A stretch of DNA of 64,000 bases from Lyngbya aestuarii BL J. GTDB taxonomy: Bacteria > Cyanobacteriota > Cyanobacteriia > Cyanobacteriales > Microcoleaceae. Each line of letters opens with the position of its first letter. The first letter of the stretch is position 1. The notes below the pieces were generated by a model, which saw only the letters and a program-made list of their open reading frames with translations, had not been told where the DNA came from and searched no databases. The DNA is taken from contig NZ_AUZM01000025.1 of assembly GCF_000478195.2 (NCBI RefSeq), positions 19,757 through 83,756 on the forward strand, in the 5' to 3' direction. Of the stretch, positions 35,372 through 44,763 are shown piece by piece. Both the position numbers and the translations under genes were made by a program.

Positions 35372-38002
35372 ATGAACCGTCAAAATCAAGCAGTTTTAAC
35401 TTTAGCGTACAGAAGCGGTGTTTTGCTCTCAACCATCCTACTGTTATTGGGTGTCGCCAGCCCCTCTTTTTCCCAGTCTCCCGCACCTACAGGCGATACA
35501 GAAGCGGAAACCGAAGTCCTCACCCCAGAGCAAGAATTGGAACAGTTGCGACGGGAACGAGAAATTCAAGAGGGTGTCCAAGCCGAGGCGAACCGCATTT
35601 TTAGCCGCACCATGACGTTGTTTAACCTCCTGTTGGGGGTTTTGGTGGTGTTATTGGGGGTGGGTTTAGCGGCGTTGTGGGTGTTGCGACGTTCGGTTAT
35701 CCATGAAGTGACGGGAATTGTCGAAACTCACCTTAACGAACTGGGAGACTTAGAAAATCGCATTTCTAGTGCAAATCGTAAAATTCAAAGTGTTCTGCGC
35801 GATACGGATACTCACATCAATGATTTGTATCAACATTCCGATGAATTTCAAAAAGAACTGGAGTTAGAACGTCAAAAAGTTGATGAAATGCGTTCTCATC
35901 TCTCTCATTCTCAACAACAAACAATCGCCGAATTAGAACATCAAGTTAAGCAAGCCATCCAAGAACGTAAACAGTTAGAAAGTAAATTTGCAGCCCAACT
36001 CGGGGAACTGAACCAACAAGCCCGACATCAACAAGATGAGATTTTACAAAACTTAGAACGTTCCAGTCAAGGCGTGATCTCCGAGTTTTCTCAACTACAA
36101 AACCAAGTCAAAACCCGCCAAGACGAAACGCTGAAGAATTTGAATTCCTCCCAAAGCGAATACTCCAGCCAACTCTCCGAACTCAAGCAAACCGCCCAAC
36201 AACAACGAGATTTAGTCATCAGAAATATCGATCAGTTGGGGATAGATTTGTCAGAAAAGCTATCGAGTTATGAAGCTGACATTCAAACTCAAAAAGATGG
36301 AACTGTTCGGAACTTAAAGCAAGCCGAAACAGATTTTTCAACTCAGTTATCCGAACTGCAAAATTCAGCCCAAAGTCATCAAGATTCTTTACTGCAAAAC
36401 TTACGTCAGTTAGAGTCAGATTTTGAACCGCAATTGTCTGAAATTCGCACCCAAGCCGAACAAAAAGCAAAACAACGTACCGATGAAATGCTGGCTAATT
36501 TTGAGAACTATGGCGGAGAACTAGAAGCGCAACTCTCAGAAGCCCAAGGGAAAATTCAAGAGCGAGTTCGAGAAAAGTATAACGCCCTCAAACAGCTTGA
36601 AGCCGAATTTATCGAACAGGTTAAACAAGCACAGTCAGGGGTAGAAACTCAAAAAGATCAGCAAATACAAAACTTCCAACAATTAGCAACAGAATTTGTC
36701 GAACAACTCTCCCAGTCAAAATCAGGAGTCGAAACCGAAAGAGAACAGCAACTTCAGAATTTACGACAATCTTCTTCTGAATTTATCGAAGAATTATCTC
36801 AAGCAAAATCAACCACACAAGCCGAACAAGAACAGCTTCTCAAACAATTTCAAAACTCAGGAAATGAACTGGAAAGTGAACTTTCTGCCTTTAAGTCTGA
36901 TATTCGTACCCGGCGAGATGCTACCTTTGAGCGATTAGATCGCTTTGAAACCACCCTCGCCCAACAAGTCGAAGAAATCAAAGCCGACGCCCAAAACGAG
37001 AAAGACAAAATCCTGCAACAATTGTCTCAATTGCCGGGAAATATTCAAACTGAACAGGAAAAAGTTCTCAAACAATTATCAGAATTACAAGCCAACGCAG
37101 AGGCAGAAAAAGCTAAAATCCTCAAGCAGTTAGCAGATATTTCTCCCGCGTCCATTGCAGAAGGCGCAGTGGCAGAAATGTTAGAAAAAATTCAAGCCCT
37201 TTCCGAACAGCTTGAACGTCTCAAATCCAATCAACCCGAGTTGTTCTTAAGTGCAGAAGACTTTGAAAACCAAGGAATCAGTTTGATCGCAGACGGGCAA
37301 TTTGAACAAGCCTTTGCAATGTTTGATAAAGCCGTTCAAATTCAACCCAATCGTCACACTGCTTGGCTAAATCGGGGGATGAGTTTACGACGAATGAAAC
37401 GTTTTCAAGAAGCCGTCACTTCCTATGATCGGGCGTTAGAAATTGAGCCGAATTATCGTCAAGCATGGATAGATCGCGGTGTTGCTTTAGGGATTTTACA
37501 GGAACATCAACAAGCCTATGAATCTTTTGATCGAGCGTTGCAAATTAAACCCGATGATCCAGTCGCTTGGTTAAACCGAGGGATGGCTTTACAGGTGTTA
37601 GAACAGTTTGATGAAGCCGCGATTTCCTTTGAGAAAGCCACAGAACTTGATCCCAATTCAGCGAAGGCTTGGAACTATAAAGGGTACACCTTGATGAAGT
37701 TAAAACGGGATTTAGAAGCTTTAGAAAGTTTAAATCAAGCGATGAAACTGCAACCGAAATATGCTGATGTTTATTACAATACGGCGAGTTGTTATGCGGT
37801 TCAAGGAAAGTTGGATTTAGCGATGGAACATTTAGAACAGGCGATCGCACTTAATCCCCGTTATCGAGAAGAAGCCATGAGCGATCGCAATTTAGAACAG
37901 ATTATGAAGCGTTTACGGTATCGGAATGCAGACAATAATCGCAATTCAAATAATGGTCAGCCTTCTGATCGGATTAATATGACGGCTCGTAGAATTGAAT
38001 AA
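35372..38002 (+). CDS. Membrane-anchored coiled-coil/TPR protein
   Basis: An 876-residue protein with three parts. First, a signal-peptide-like N-terminus (cleavage possible near SFSQ) and a transmembrane helix (about residues 80-100) followed by RRS. Second, a coiled-coil region (about residues 200-600) made of twelve successive 29-residue units, one with a 4-residue insertion, then two 18-residue units. Third, about six TPR repeats ending in a LEQAIALNPRYREEA block. The start at ATG 35372 is supported by AAGGAG and the signal sequence. The architecture suggests a long rod linking the membrane to a TPR protein-binding platform. The topology puts the rod in the cytoplasm if the signal is cleaved. 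Function unknown. Confidence 0.85.
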   Translation: MNRQNQAVLTLAYRSGVLLSTILLLLGVASPSFSQSPAPTGDTEAETEVLTPEQELEQLRREREIQEGVQAEANRIFSRTMTLFNLLLGVLVVLLGVGLAALWVLRRSVIHEVTGIVETHLNELGDLENRISSANRKIQSVLRDTDTHINDLYQHSDEFQKELELERQKVDEMRSHLSHSQQQTIAELEHQVKQAIQERKQLESKFAAQLGELNQQARHQQDEILQNLERSSQGVISEFSQLQNQVKTRQDETLKNLNSSQSEYSSQLSELKQTAQQQRDLVIRNIDQLGIDLSEKLSSYEADIQTQKDGTVRNLKQAETDFSTQLSELQNSAQSHQDSLLQNLRQLESDFEPQLSEIRTQAEQKAKQRTDEMLANFENYGGELEAQLSEAQGKIQERVREKYNALKQLEAEFIEQVKQAQSGVETQKDQQIQNFQQLATEFVEQLSQSKSGVETEREQQLQNLRQSSSEFIEELSQAKSTTQAEQEQLLKQFQNSGNELESELSAFKSDIRTRRDATFERLDRFETTLAQQVEEIKADAQNEKDKILQQLSQLPGNIQTEQEKVLKQLSELQANAEAEKAKILKQLADISPASIAEGAVAEMLEKIQALSEQLERLKSNQPELFLSAEDFENQGISLIADGQFEQAFAMFDKAVQIQPNRHTAWLNRGMSLRRMKRFQEAVTSYDRALEIEPNYRQAWIDRGVALGILQEHQQAYESFDRALQIKPDDPVAWLNRGMALQVLEQFDEAAISFEKATELDPNSAKAWNYKGYTLMKLKRDLEALESLNQAMKLQPKYADVYYNTASCYAVQGKLDLAMEHLEQAIALNPRYREEAMSDRNLEQIMKRLRYRNADNNRNSNNGQPSDRINMTARRIE

Positions 38003-38059
38003 ATCAGGTTTTAGATTCAGACTCGGCGATCGCCAGCAAGACACTTTTATTCTCTGTCT

Positions 38060-40609
38060 TTATTTCGTGGTCATGGTTTGAATTCCATTCCAATCTTCAG
38101 GGGGATAATTTTCCAAATATTGGAGCGATCGCATAATATAAATCTGTACGACTTGATCAGATTTACGAATATCTTGAGCCGTTTCAAAATGTTGGATCGC
38201 TTGTTTAAAATCACGCTGAAGATAAGCTTCTCTACCGCGATTATAAGCCTCTAAAAAATGTTCAGTTTCCGCCATCAAAGGCTCAGAACGTGCATCAATC
38301 AACTCATAAATATTAACAGCTTGATTTTTCCCTTTTACCCGAACTTTATCTAACTCTCGCACCCAAATTTTATCCCCACAAAGCTGATAGGTCATCTCAC
38401 TCAAAATAATATCACAACCGTAAGTTTTAGTCAGTTGTTCTAGACGAGAACTTAAATTCACGCCATCACCAATCACAGTATAATCCATCCGTTTTTGTGA
38501 ACCAATATTTCCTGAAACCACCTCACCCGAACTCATCCCAATTCCAATTCTAATTTGGGGTTCATTCGGACGAGAATGATTAAATTCTTTCAAACGCTTA
38601 CGCATATCTAAAGCTGATTTTACCGCCATCCAAGCATGATTTTGTCGTAAAGGAAGCGGCGCCCCAAATACCGCCATCAACGCATCGCCAATAAACTTAT
38701 CCAGTGTTCCTTCATGGTGAAAAACCGCTTCAACCATCGTTTCAAAATATTGATTGAGTAATGCAACCACATCAGACGCATCGAGATTTTCGGTAATGGT
38801 TGTATAACCCCGAATATCCGAGAATAATATTGTTACTTCCTTGCGTTCACCCTTCATTAATCCATCTTCACCCAACGCCATCACCTGTTCAGCAACACCG
38901 GGCGTCATATAACGATACATGGTCGTTTTCATCCGTTTTTCGCGGCTAATATCTTCAAGAACAACCAACCCCCCTCGCACGCCGCCTTCTGGATTTGTTA
39001 AAGGATTAACGGTTAAATTAATTCCCCGTTCAATCGGTTGAATTTGTTCGAGATCAAAACTATGATGATTATCCAATTCTCCCCAGATAAAATAAGCAGT
39101 TGAATTGAGACTATTCGGCACCACTAAAACGGGAATTTCATCATCATTTTGCCATTCTTTTTCTTGTTTTTTAACCAAGCCAACTGTTAGATTTTGTTCG
39201 GGAACAAAATGACGAGAACCATGATGTAAGCTACTTTCTAACCAAAACTTTAAATTTTCAATCGGAACCACTTCCCAAATTAATCGGCCTTTGAGTTTGT
39301 ATTCCCAAAACTCCCTAATTTCTCGATTTTCCGGTTTCCGTCTCGGACACCCTAAAAGTTCCAAAGCTGCATCATTAATCGTGACAATTCTCCCTTGCAT
39401 ATCTGTAGAAATAACGACATCAGAAAGACTTTGAAGAATATCCTTCTGATATTGTTTTTCTAGCATCACATTTTCAAACAGTTGAGCATTTTGTAATGCA
39501 ATTCCGGCTTGAGCATTAAAAGCTCGTAAAAACTCCTCATCAGAGTTAATAAAACTACCTTTATGTTTATTAATTAACTGGGTTACTCCGATCAATTCTC
39601 CCGAAGAATTGTAAACAGGCATACAAAGAATATTACGAGTTCGATAACCCGTTTGTTGATCAATCGAAGGATCGAAACGAGGATCAGTATAAGCATCCGT
39701 AATATTGAGAACTTGACCTGTCGAAGCCACAAAACCAACAATTCCACGATTGGCTGGAATACGCAGCTCCATCATCGTTTTCCCATCGGCTTTAGCTACT
39801 TTTGTCCACAGTTCATTGGTTTCTTTATTGTACAAAAATATTGTACTGCGATCAGCGTGCATCAAGCGACGAGCTTGTTCCATCACCGAAAGCAACGTAT
39901 CTTCTAAATCTAAACTTCGACCTAAAGTATTTGTCGCTTCTAATAACGCCGCAACACCCCGTTGATTTCGAGCCGCAATATAAAAGGATTGACAACTTTC
40001 TAAAATAATCCCAATCGAATCAGCAAAGGAGCGAAATTGCTGTTCATCTTCGTCATTAAACGCCCCTTCTGATTTATTCAAAAGACGCACAACGGCAACA
40101 ATTTCCTCTGTATTGTGAGAGCTAAAAATTGGCATACAGAGAATATTTTCAACTGCATAATTTAGAGGTTGATCAACTTCTGGATCAAACATTGAATTTG
40201 TGTTAATTTCCGCCACATTTACCGTTTCGCCAGTATTCGCGACATGACCAATAATTCCGGCATTCATCGGAAAGCGAATTTCTTGAGTTTCCCCTGTTTC
40301 TTCTTGAACTGTTTTGTACCAGAGTTGATTTTTACTGCGATTAATTAAGAAAATCGTCGTGCGATCCGCTTGAATAATCTGACCAATTTTGAGAGTGAAG
40401 GCATCCAGAAGTTGTTCGAGGAGTATTTCGAGTGCTTCATTATTGATCAGATCGATCGCTCGAAGAAATTGTTGAAACTCTGCGGTGATAAAATCTAATA
40501 TACATATAAACTCCCCAATTGGCATATTCTTGACACGATCTGCCAACAAACCCATGCGATCAACTTGAGTCAGTGTAGCGAGGATGCTACCAGCATTAGA
40601 AAAGGTCAT
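38060..40609 (-). CDS. GAF-GAF-PAS adenylate cyclase with TPR tail
   Basis: An 849-residue class III nucleotide cyclase. Two GAF domains (about residues 45-205 and 220-385), a PAS domain (about 390-560), and the cyclase catalytic domain (about 585-770) are followed by a short TPR-like tail. Catalytic features are intact: Asp598 in ILFSDIRGYT, DKFIGDALMAVFG with the second metal-binding aspartate, and YTVIGDGVNLSSRLE. Lys in DKFIGD and Thr/Asp in YTVIGD match adenylate rather than guanylate specificity. GAF domains of related cyanobacterial cyclases (CyaB1/CyaB2) bind cAMP for autoregulation; whether these do is inference. It is soluble and monocistronic. Confidence 0.92.
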   Translation of the reverse strand: MTFSNAGSILATLTQVDRMGLLADRVKNMPIGEFICILDFITAEFQQFLRAIDLINNEALEILLEQLLDAFTLKIGQIIQADRTTIFLINRSKNQLWYKTVQEETGETQEIRFPMNAGIIGHVANTGETVNVAEINTNSMFDPEVDQPLNYAVENILCMPIFSSHNTEEIVAVVRLLNKSEGAFNDEDEQQFRSFADSIGIILESCQSFYIAARNQRGVAALLEATNTLGRSLDLEDTLLSVMEQARRLMHADRSTIFLYNKETNELWTKVAKADGKTMMELRIPANRGIVGFVASTGQVLNITDAYTDPRFDPSIDQQTGYRTRNILCMPVYNSSGELIGVTQLINKHKGSFINSDEEFLRAFNAQAGIALQNAQLFENVMLEKQYQKDILQSLSDVVISTDMQGRIVTINDAALELLGCPRRKPENREIREFWEYKLKGRLIWEVVPIENLKFWLESSLHHGSRHFVPEQNLTVGLVKKQEKEWQNDDEIPVLVVPNSLNSTAYFIWGELDNHHSFDLEQIQPIERGINLTVNPLTNPEGGVRGGLVVLEDISREKRMKTTMYRYMTPGVAEQVMALGEDGLMKGERKEVTILFSDIRGYTTITENLDASDVVALLNQYFETMVEAVFHHEGTLDKFIGDALMAVFGAPLPLRQNHAWMAVKSALDMRKRLKEFNHSRPNEPQIRIGIGMSSGEVVSGNIGSQKRMDYTVIGDGVNLSSRLEQLTKTYGCDIILSEMTYQLCGDKIWVRELDKVRVKGKNQAVNIYELIDARSEPLMAETEHFLEAYNRGREAYLQRDFKQAIQHFETAQDIRKSDQVVQIYIMRSLQYLENYPPEDWNGIQTMTTK

Positions 40610-40959
40610 GGGAGAGATAGTTGTTCAACGAAGATGGCAAATCAGAGATCTGCTTTGGGGTAAACAGAAACCCGTTAACAGAAAACAGACAACAGGAAAA
40701 AGGAAACAGTTTAGGAGTAGATTTTGATGAAATATTCACGCTTAAATTGATATTCACCTGATCCATTTACCCCTCTAATACTGATAATCGAGATCTGAAA
40801 ATAAGTGATCGGTCCCTGATAACTGTTAACTATTTTGCGAACTTCCTCTCTTACAAACTAAGTCTCACTGGAAATCGCAAGAGGGGAGTTCGCGCTGACA
40901 ACGGGCTACTGATCACAACTGCCATTTTCTCTGTCTTCAGTCTAAGCGTCCAGACCAAA
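40610..40959. other. Gene-free stretch upstream of the adenylate cyclase gene
   Basis: A 350-base gap with no credible gene. It contains imperfect purine-rich runs (around 40665-40710, variants of AACAG) and a TGATAACTGTTAACT segment near 40816. No promoter or terminator can be fixed. Confidence 0.35.
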
Positions 40960-42093
40960 CTAAGCAACTGATGGCAGAATATGACGGCTTAAAACCGTGC
41001 TATAGTAGCGTCGCAACTGTTGAGTCGCTGCGGCCCATCCCCAACGTTCCGCTTCTAGACGGGCGTTTTGGCGTAAGGTTTCCCGTTCAAGCTGGTGAGA
41101 CAGTAACCGTTGAGTCGCAGAAATTGCCCCATCCTCATCAGCTGGATCAAAGAGATAACCATTCCCCCCATCGGTGACAATATCGGGAATCCCCCCGGAA
41201 CGAGCCGCGACCACCGGAGTTCCCGCCGCCATTGCCTCTAGCAAGACTAACCCTAAAGTTTCTGTCCGAGAAGGGAAAATAAACGCATCAGCGCAAGCAT
41301 AAGCATCCGCTAGTTCCTGTCCGCGTAAATATCCTACAAAATAAGTTGGAGTTCCAGCAAAATATTCTTCTAGAGTTTGGCGGTTTGGGCCATCACCCAC
41401 CAGTGCCAGACGCGCATTGGGAATTGCTTCTAAAACAGGCTTGATACGATCAATTTCTTTTTCCGCACCCAAACGCCCCACATAAAGTAATAATGTACAA
41501 TCCGGGTGGCCTTGGCTTAAGCGATCGCGCATTTTTGCCGTGGCTTGATGGGGTTGAAATAGTTCAGTATCAACGCCCCGTTGCCACAAATCCACCCGCT
41601 CAATGCCATGAGAGGATAATTCTTCGACCATCGCCGTTGAAGTACAAAGGTTTAAATCTGCCTGATTGTGAGCCGAACGTAGCAGCCCCCACAGTACCTC
41701 CTCCAACATCCCCAAACCGTAGTGATGTAGGTATTGAGGTAAGTGAGTATGGTAAGACGCAACCAAAGGCAAATTCAACTTTTTAGCATAATATAACCCA
41801 CCCAACCCCAAAACCGCAGGATTAGCCACATGGATCAGATCCGGTCGAAAAGCCTCTAACTTCGTACCCACACCTGGATGAGGAATAGCAATCTTTAACT
41901 CGGGATACATGGGTAAGGGAAAACCCTCCACCCCAAAAATTTGACATCCTTTGTACTCTTTGATTCCTCCTTCTGGAGAAACAATGAGAACTTGGTCACC
42001 AGCCCGACGCAAATGGTCAACAGTGTGACATAGCCGTGTGACAATGCCATCGATCTTCGGTAAAAAAGTTTCAGTAAAAAGAGCGACTCGCAT
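40960..42093 (-). CDS. sqdX: Sulfoquinovosyltransferase SqdX (SQDG synthase)
   Basis: SqdX transfers sulfoquinovose from UDP-sulfoquinovose to diacylglycerol, the last step in making the thylakoid sulfolipid SQDG. The 377-residue GT4-family GT-B glycosyltransferase shows the characteristic opening MRVALFTETFLPKIDGIVTR, HANPAVLG-like and HTHLPQYLHHYG acceptor-side segments, YVGRLGAEKEI, and the donor-binding E-x7-E block FPSRTETLGLVLLEAMA. Length and N-terminus agree with the cyanobacterial enzyme. The UDP-sulfoquinovose synthase gene sqdB, often adjacent, is not present here. Confidence 0.94.
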   Translation of the reverse strand: MRVALFTETFLPKIDGIVTRLCHTVDHLRRAGDQVLIVSPEGGIKEYKGCQIFGVEGFPLPMYPELKIAIPHPGVGTKLEAFRPDLIHVANPAVLGLGGLYYAKKLNLPLVASYHTHLPQYLHHYGLGMLEEVLWGLLRSAHNQADLNLCTSTAMVEELSSHGIERVDLWQRGVDTELFQPHQATAKMRDRLSQGHPDCTLLLYVGRLGAEKEIDRIKPVLEAIPNARLALVGDGPNRQTLEEYFAGTPTYFVGYLRGQELADAYACADAFIFPSRTETLGLVLLEAMAAGTPVVAARSGGIPDIVTDGGNGYLFDPADEDGAISATQRLLSHQLERETLRQNARLEAERWGWAAATQQLRRYYSTVLSRHILPSVA

Positions 42094-42193
42094 AGAAAGT
42101 AGCTTCTGAGTTGAGAATCGATAATATTCGCCCTATCATCATCTCAGAATTTGGGACAGGATAACATACCGTGATCAATCACCTGTCATTGGA

Positions 42194-42215
42194 GGGATAA
42201 TTGATCAATTATCCC
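42194..42215. promoter_or_regulatory. Perfect 22-bp palindrome between phb and sqdX
   Basis: The two 9-base arms GGGATAATT and AATTATCCC flank a central GATC, so 42194-42215 is its own reverse complement. It lies about 100 bases before the sqdX start and 20 bases after the prohibitin stop. It could be an operator for sqdX or an RNA hairpin. A T-run is absent. Confidence 0.5.
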
Positions 42216-42234
42216 CGCCCGATCTCAATCCAAC

Positions 42235-43131
42235 TTAGTTAGCCATTGCATCTTCTGATAACTCACTCAAATTAAACAAGAACGGCACACTACTGTTAGA
42301 ATCTCCATTGAGAATCAAAACATTCGGCATCTGAGATCCGCCTTGTCTCCAAGCTTCAATCGCTTCTTTTTGCAGAACTAACTGGCCCCCTTGATTTTTC
42401 AAGGTTTCTGCTAACAGACGTTGAGCTTCTGCTCTACCCTTGGCTCGGTTAATATCGGCTTGCGCTTGTTGTTCGGCTTCTCGTGCCACATAAACCGCCC
42501 GTCGCGCCCGTTGTTCGGCAATTTGTTTTTCTTCGACGGCTCGGGCAAACTCAGGCGAAAACGCTAGATCAACGACACTGGTATCCAATACCACAATGCC
42601 ATACTTATCTAGTCGGCTATTGAGTGCTTCATCAAAGTCGGCTTTGAGGTTATCGCGCTTGGTAATCGCTTCTTCAATCGTTCGTTTGGCTGCGGCAATT
42701 TTAAACGATTCTTGAGTTTGAGGGGCGATCACCTTAGAAACTACATTTTGTAACGTTCCCTGTTCTCGCCGAATTCTCACCACTTGTACCGGATCAAGAC
42801 GGAAGTTAATCGCAAAACTCGCCGAAAGTTCTTGTAAATCCTTTGTGGAACTTTGAGCCGGAACTTCAAATTTTTGTACTGTCACATCATAAATATCAAC
42901 CGCAGAAACCAGAGGGGGCTTAAAGTGAAGACCCTCTAATAGACTGCCATCTTGGGCTTTCCCTAAGATACTCAATACTCCCGCCTGACCCGGATTAATG
43001 ATCACAAATGAATTGAGTCCGATTAAAAGAGCCGCGGAGAGAATAATACCTAAGATAATTGCAGGAAGACCCTGCTGTGGTGCTGCACTTTTCAATGTTG
43101 GAACTCCTTTTTCAAACAACGGTTTGAACAA
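42235..43131 (-). CDS. phb: Prohibitin family protein (SPFH domain)
   Basis: A 298-residue band-7/SPFH protein of the prohibitin branch. A hydrophobic anchor (about residues 24-47, IILGIILSAALLIGLNSFVI) is followed by INPGQAGVLSILG, the SPFH core with HFKPP, VYDVTVQKF-type strands and the APQTQESFK segment, and a long helical tail rich in Ala, Glu and Arg (about 195-260). Such proteins form ring- or patch-like membrane assemblies; prohibitins in Synechocystis are dispensable and of unclear role. It is divergent from recF. Confidence 0.92.
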   Translation of the reverse strand: MFKPLFEKGVPTLKSAAPQQGLPAIILGIILSAALLIGLNSFVIINPGQAGVLSILGKAQDGSLLEGLHFKPPLVSAVDIYDVTVQKFEVPAQSSTKDLQELSASFAINFRLDPVQVVRIRREQGTLQNVVSKVIAPQTQESFKIAAAKRTIEEAITKRDNLKADFDEALNSRLDKYGIVVLDTSVVDLAFSPEFARAVEEKQIAEQRARRAVYVAREAEQQAQADINRAKGRAEAQRLLAETLKNQGGQLVLQKEAIEAWRQGGSQMPNVLILNGDSNSSVPFLFNLSELSEDAMAN

Positions 43132-43566
43132 CCTGCGATTCGCGATCGCTTGGGGACAAACCTTTCACAAACCTATTAAGTGTAGCTGATGCTACGATTA
43201 GTCTCTCTTTGATCTTAAAGGTTTCAGGGTCAGATGTCGGCTCTAGAGTATTAAAACTTCGCTAAGTGTAAAGAGGTTGGATTCCAGCTCTTTACCGTTG
43301 ATCAGGGATTTGAATCCCGCTTCTTTAACATTTGTTTACATCACAGACAGAAAATAATGCTACACATCTTTTTCCTAAACTCCCCCCTCCCCACCTCCCT
43401 ATCGCTCATCTGTCGCCAATATTGAAAGATTTCATTTACATTGACAGGGGTTGGACTCGACCTGTTCATCCTCTCCGGGCAACAATCGGATAGATTGTCA
43501 AATCTGATCCATTGAGTGTATCATTCAACACTTACTATTTGATCTTGACTTTTGGCTTGATTTGCT
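43132..43566. other. Divergent phb-recF intergenic region
   Basis: A 435-base gap holding the promoters of two divergent genes. It contains a HIP1 octamer (43142-43149), a short inverted repeat GTAGC...GCTAC (43182-43195) just before phb, and a copy of a dispersed element listed separately. No coding sequence is seen. Confidence 0.45.
43352..43437. repeat. Dispersed intergenic element, copy 1
   Basis: A C/T-rich core is bounded by TGCTACA (43358-43364) and a degenerate TGTCGCC (43411-43417). It matches the copy at 50965-51053 in both flanks (AATGCTACA on the left, AATATT...ATTTCA on the right) and in its central CCCCC/TCC runs. It resembles a small MITE-like or hairpin repeat. Confidence 0.6.
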
Positions 43567-44739
43567 ATGTATCTTAAAACGCTACACCTCCAACAATTTC
43601 GGAACTATAGTGATCAAAAAGTAGCGTTTGATGCTCCTAAAACCATCCTTGTTGGTGATAACGCTCAAGGAAAATCTAATCTTTTAGAAGCAGTTGAGTT
43701 GCTCTCGACCTTAAAAAGTCATCGAGTCAGTCGCGATCGCGAACTGATTTTAGACACTCAAGACAATGGACAAATTACCGGAAATCTAGAACGAGAAACT
43801 GGACGCATAGAACTGGGGCTGATCTTACGAAGTAAAGCACGCCGTACTGTGCTATTAAATAGTCAGTCTCTCCGTCGTCAACTCGACTTTCTCAGTATTC
43901 TAAATGTGGTACAATTTTCAAGTTTAGACTTAGAATTAGTGCGAGGAAGTCCAGAACGCCGCCGGAGTTGGATTGATCGATTATTAGTACAACTTGAACC
44001 TGTTTATGCCTATATTTTACAACAATATTATCAAGTTTTACGACAACGAAATGCTTTACTCAAAACGGCTCGTTCTCAATCCCATTCATCTGGGGAAGAA
44101 CACTCCCAAAAACCCATCTTAAACTCAGAATTAGCGGTTTGGGATGCTCAACTTGCCGTCACTGGGGCGCGTGTGATTCGACGACGATATCGAGTCTTAG
44201 AACGGTTGATTCCACTCGCTCAAACCTGGCATCATCTCATTAGTGGAAGTACCGAGAATTTACACCTCACCTATCAACCCAATGTTCAGGTTATTACAGC
44301 CGAAAATACTCGTTTATCCGCTCTCTCTCCCCAAGACGTTCAGCAAGCTTTTCTCCAAAAAATATCCACCCGGACTCTAGCAGAACAACAGCAAGGAACA
44401 ACTCTAGTTGGCCCCCATCGAGATGATATTATCTTTACCATTAACCAAACACCCGCTCGTCAGTATGGATCTTCCGGTCAACAGAGAACTCTTGTTTTAG
44501 CCTTAAAATTAGCAGAACTACAATTAATTGAAGCCGTGATTGGTGAACCCCCTTTATTGCTATTAGATGATGTTTTAGCCGAACTCGATCTCAGCCGTCA
44601 AAATCAACTTTTAGAAGCCATTGGCGATCGCTTTCAAACCTTAATTACAACAACTCATCTTGGTGCTTTTGATTCTCAGTGGTTGCAGCAGACTCAAATC
44701 CTATCTGTACAAGCTGGAAAAATCGGTCAATATTTTTAA
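43567..44739 (+). CDS. recF: DNA replication and repair protein RecF
   Basis: RecF loads RecA at single-strand gaps in concert with RecO and RecR. The 390-residue protein has the SMC-like ATPase layout: N-terminal [12 protein letters not shown], Walker A GDNAQGKS (30-37), a central coiled region, the ABC signature [18 protein letters not shown], and Walker [13 protein letters not shown]. It is not next to dnaA, dnaN or gyrB, as is normal in cyanobacteria. It is convergent with the CHASE2 cyclase gene, 24 bases away. Confidence 0.95.
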   Translation: MYLKTLHLQQFRNYSDQKVAFDAPKTILVGDNAQGKSNLLEAVELLSTLKSHRVSRDRELILDTQDNGQITGNLERETGRIELGLILRSKARRTVLLNSQSLRRQLDFLSILNVVQFSSLDLELVRGSPERRRSWIDRLLVQLEPVYAYILQQYYQVLRQRNALLKTARSQSHSSGEEHSQKPILNSELAVWDAQLAVTGARVIRRRYRVLERLIPLAQTWHHLISGSTENLHLTYQPNVQVITAENTRLSALSPQDVQQAFLQKISTRTLAEQQQGTTLVGPHRDDIIFTINQTPARQYGSSGQQRTLVLALKLAELQLIEAVIGEPPLLLLDDVLAELDLSRQNQLLEAIGDRFQTLITTTHLGAFDSQWLQQTQILSVQAGKIGQYF

Positions 44740-44763
44740 TTTTAAAAGCCATCTCATCTGGTT

